Shown: in pieces, positions 6,191 to 8,163 of the stretch
Layout: every line of letters starts with the position of its first letter
Numbering within the stretch: position 1 is the first letter of the stretch
Source: Sphingobacteriales bacterium
GTDB taxonomy: Bacteria > Bacteroidota > Bacteroidia > Chitinophagales > Chitinophagaceae
Length of the DNA stretch: 8,163 nt
Assembly (NCBI GenBank): GCA_947463665.1
Contig: CANHUD010000101.1
Coordinates: 1 to 8,163, forward strand
Direction: 5' to 3'
The notes under the pieces: model-generated
Databases searched by the model: none
Told to the model about the DNA's origin: nothing
Seen by the model: only the letters and a program-made list of their open reading frames with translations
Position numbers and translations under genes: made by a program

Positions 6191-7231
6191 ATGCTTTCTG
6201 AATCCGCTTATATGCAACGGGCCATTCAGCTGGCCCTTCTGGGTAGTGGCTATGTGGCACCCAATCCGATGGTTGGGGCCGTACTGGTGCATGAGGACAG
6301 GATCATTGGGGAAGGGTGGCATGAAGGATACGGGCAGCCGCATGCGGAGGTAAACTGCCTGAAATCGGTACGGGAGGAAGACAGGGCACTGATTCCAGCT
6401 TCTACTCTCTATGTAACACTTGAACCCTGTGCTCATGAAGGGAAAACGCCACCCTGTACCGAGCTGATCATATCGCAGCGCATACCACATGTGGTGGTGG
6501 GAGCAGAAGATCCTTTTCCGGAAGTCAGCGGACGGGGCATCAGCCAGCTACGCGATGCAGGTGTGCGTGTGGATGTGGGTATAGAGAAGGATGCCTGCCG
6601 GGAAATGAACCGTCGGTTCATGACCTACCAGGAGGAGGAGCGGCCGTATATTATTTTGAAATGGGCTCAAACGGCCGATGGGAAGATGGCGGGGCCCGGA
6701 GATGACCGCCTGATGATCACCGGCGATTTATCGAACCGGATGGTACACAAATGGAGAAGCGAGGAGGCGGCCATTCTGGTAGGTACGAATACCGCTTTAC
6801 TGGACGATCCGGCACTGACTACGAGGTTGTGGAGTGGCAGACATCCGGTACGGGCCGTGCTTGATCTGGATCTGCGTTTGCCGGCACACCTTCAGTTGTT
6901 CAATCGCAGAACGCCTACTGTTGTGTTCAATACGATGCGGGATGAAGCGCTGGAAAATATTTTGTTTTATCCGGTGTCGAGAAGTTCAGGCCTGATCAAC
7001 CAGATCGTTCAGGGATTCTATCGGCTACGGCTGCAGAGTGTGATTGTGGAAGGAGGCTCGCTGTTGCTGCAGTCATTTATCGATGCAGGATTCTGGGATG
7101 AGATCCGGATCATAACCAATACGGATATGCTGGCACCGGGAGGATTGTCGGCACCCGAACTGCCGGAAGCCAGAAAAGTGGATGAAATGCGATTGGGCTC
7201 GGATGTGATAAACTGGTACAGACCTTTATGA
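6191..7231 (+). CDS. ribD: Bifunctional riboflavin biosynthesis deaminase/reductase RibD
   Basis: Cytosolic enzyme for two consecutive steps of riboflavin synthesis: deamination of the pyrimidine intermediate from GTP, then NADPH-dependent reduction of its ribosyl side chain. The 346-residue product contains both domains. The N-terminal zinc deaminase (about 1-148) shows PNPMVGAVLV (24-33), HAE with His51 and Glu53, and EPCAHEGKTPPC (78-89) supplying zinc ligands Cys80 and Cys89. The reductase domain (about 152-346) shows ILKWAQTADGKMA (155-167), VGTNTALLDDPALTTR (197-212) and VEGGSLLLQSFI (286-297). ATG 6191 is the first possible start and places YMQRA (7-11) where the family expects it. Its stop overlaps the next start as ATGA, so the transporter downstream is probably translationally coupled. 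Other riboflavin genes are not in view. Confidence 0.96.
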   Translation: MLSESAYMQRAIQLALLGSGYVAPNPMVGAVLVHEDRIIGEGWHEGYGQPHAEVNCLKSVREEDRALIPASTLYVTLEPCAHEGKTPPCTELIISQRIPHVVVGAEDPFPEVSGRGISQLRDAGVRVDVGIEKDACREMNRRFMTYQEEERPYIILKWAQTADGKMAGPGDDRLMITGDLSNRMVHKWRSEEAAILVGTNTALLDDPALTTRLWSGRHPVRAVLDLDLRLPAHLQLFNRRTPTVVFNTMRDEALENILFYPVSRSSGLINQIVQGFYRLRLQSVIVEGGSLLLQSFIDAGFWDEIRIITNTDMLAPGGLSAPELPEARKVDEMRLGSDVINWYRPL

Positions 7232-8109
7232 TACTGATTTTTTTAACTATTGTTTTATCGTCTTATCTGACGCTGGCCTTCAAGATGCTGCAGCGGTGGA
7301 AGATATCTTCTTTTCAGGCCATTGTTTTCAATTATCTTACCTGTGTGGTTACCGGATCGCTGGTAAATGGGGCGTATCCGGCTGATGCTATCCGAAATGG
7401 TGATGTCTGGCTGCCCTGGTCTATACTGATGGGTACGATGTTCATCGCCCTGTTCAATCTGATTGCGTTTGTAACGCGGCGGCTGGGAGTGGCCATCGCG
7501 TCTGTTTCCAATAAACTTTCACTGGTTATTCCCTTTCTTTTCTCGATTGTTGTACATCAGGACAAGGCCCATTGGTTTCACTATGCAGGCATTGGTTTAG
7601 CCTTACTGGCGGTGGTCCTGACCTGCTGGCCGGATGATTCGTCCAATTCGTCTACAGAAAAAGTTTCCGGATGGATGTTGTGGCTGATTCCGGCAGGTTT
7701 ATTCATTGGTTCCGGGATGCTGGATACACTGATCATGCATACGGAACGTCGTTTTCTGGATGATGGCAATAAAGACGATTTTCTGATCCTTGCCTTTCAT
7801 ACTGCCGGAACGATCGGCCTGCTTCTGCTCGCCATTTTGGTTCTGTCGAAAAAGGAAAAACCGGATATCCGGGCATTGCTGGCAGGTATTGGCATCGGCA
7901 TTCCCAATTATTTTTCGATACAGACGCTTATGATGGCACTGGATCGTTTTACCGGGCAGAGCACGATGGTGGTGCCTGTGGTGAATATTGGTATTGTGCT
8001 GTTCAGTACCGTAGTAGCTTTTTATCTTTTTAAGGAACACCTCAGTAAACTGAACAGGATAGGTATTCTGCTGGCGGTAGTTTCTATTTTGTTATTATCG
8101 CTCCGATAA
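7228..8109 (+). CDS. DMT-superfamily (EamA-like) transporter, substrate unknown
   Basis: Predicted inner-membrane transporter of the drug/metabolite transporter superfamily. The 293-residue product is strongly hydrophobic, with about ten helices in the two-repeat EamA pattern: roughly 2-19, 28-48, 63-83, 87-108, 115-134, 147-168, 185-206, 215-235, 240-265 and 272-292. The hydrophilic breaks near 136-146 and 170-183 fall around the repeat junction. Proteins of this family move amino acids, nucleotides, sugars or vitamins, and no residue visible here decides which. The start codon overlaps the ribD stop as ATGA, implying coupled expression with riboflavin synthesis. Some DMT proteins (RibN) carry riboflavin, but linking this one to flavins is inference from position only. 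The C-terminus ends one base before the next gene. Confidence 0.85.
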   Translation: MILIFLTIVLSSYLTLAFKMLQRWKISSFQAIVFNYLTCVVTGSLVNGAYPADAIRNGDVWLPWSILMGTMFIALFNLIAFVTRRLGVAIASVSNKLSLVIPFLFSIVVHQDKAHWFHYAGIGLALLAVVLTCWPDDSSNSSTEKVSGWMLWLIPAGLFIGSGMLDTLIMHTERRFLDDGNKDDFLILAFHTAGTIGLLLLAILVLSKKEKPDIRALLAGIGIGIPNYFSIQTLMMALDRFTGQSTMVVPVVNIGIVLFSTVVAFYLFKEHLSKLNRIGILLAVVSILLLSLR

Positions 8110-8110
8110 A

Positions 8111-8163
8111 ATGAGTGGGTTCACCTATCATACCGTTGCTGCTGAAGCCAGTTCGGATTTTCG
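8111..8163 (+). CDS. N-terminus of a gene cut by the window edge, possibly YigZ/IMPACT family
   Basis: One base after the transporter stop, an ATG opens a frame that runs to the window end (17 codons plus 2 bases), beginning MSGFTYHTVAAEASSDF. The pattern of a short aromatic N-terminus, then TVAA and a D/E-F-R/K segment resembles the opening of YigZ/IMPACT-family proteins (typically TIA-PSEGEFKDRGSKF). The diagnostic GSKF part lies beyond the edge, so the family call is tentative. The 1-bp spacing indicates membership of the ribD-transporter transcription unit. Confidence 0.55.
   Translation, partial: MSGFTYHTVAAEASSDF

Noticed and set aside
5975..6490. A 171-codon minus-strand frame across the prmC/ribD gap
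   Set aside because: It spans both promoters and the starts of two genes with firm family assignments; shadow frame.

Overview
The window is a dense, ordinary-looking stretch of bacterial core genome, most likely from a Bacteroidota member and perhaps a Chitinophagaceae relative. Three things point there. Start codons lack AGGAGG-type Shine-Dalgarno sequences. Several gene starts are preceded by the Bacteroidota -7 promoter element TAnnTTTG. The protein set is also typical: a NamZ/DUF1343 muramidase, a SlyD-type FKBP, PepT, an ExbB with a long Ala/Ser/Pro N-terminus, and ribD followed by a DMT transporter. The genus assignment is inference. I see no mobile element, CRISPR array, tRNA or rRNA.

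Layout, left to right. Positions 2-46 hold the probable C-terminal end of an unidentified plus-strand gene. A minus-strand pair follows: namZ (exo-beta-N-acetylmuramidase, 986-2263) and fmt (methionyl-tRNA formyltransferase, 51-989), overlapping by ATGA. A 145-bp divergent intergenic region (2264-2408) separates them from a plus-strand slyD-like prolyl isomerase (2409-2834), which ends in a clear intrinsic terminator. pepT (2910-4163) comes next, then an exbB/exbD proton-channel pair (4221-5319). I start exbB at ATG 4221 because a consensus promoter lies at 4197-4204, downstream of the alternative TTG start. prmC (5323-6159, minus) converges on exbD with a 3-bp gap. It diverges from ribD (6191-7231, plus) across only 31 bp. 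ribD overlaps a ten-helix DMT/EamA transporter gene (7228-8109) by ATGA. One base after that, a gene truncated by the window edge begins (8111), plausibly a YigZ/IMPACT-family protein.

Functionally the genes serve translation (fmt, prmC), cell-wall turnover (namZ), protein folding (slyD-like), peptide breakdown (pepT), envelope energisation (exbB/exbD) and riboflavin synthesis (ribD). The transporter coupled to ribD may be flavin-related, but that is a guess.

I found no new multi-gene system. The most notable signal is regulatory. In the 31-bp prmC/ribD gap, two perfect TAnnTTTG boxes face away from each other, and each ends exactly 4 nt before its start codon. Similar near-consensus boxes sit 4 nt before namZ and 5 nt before pepT. 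This predicts leaderless or nearly leaderless mRNAs at several genes.
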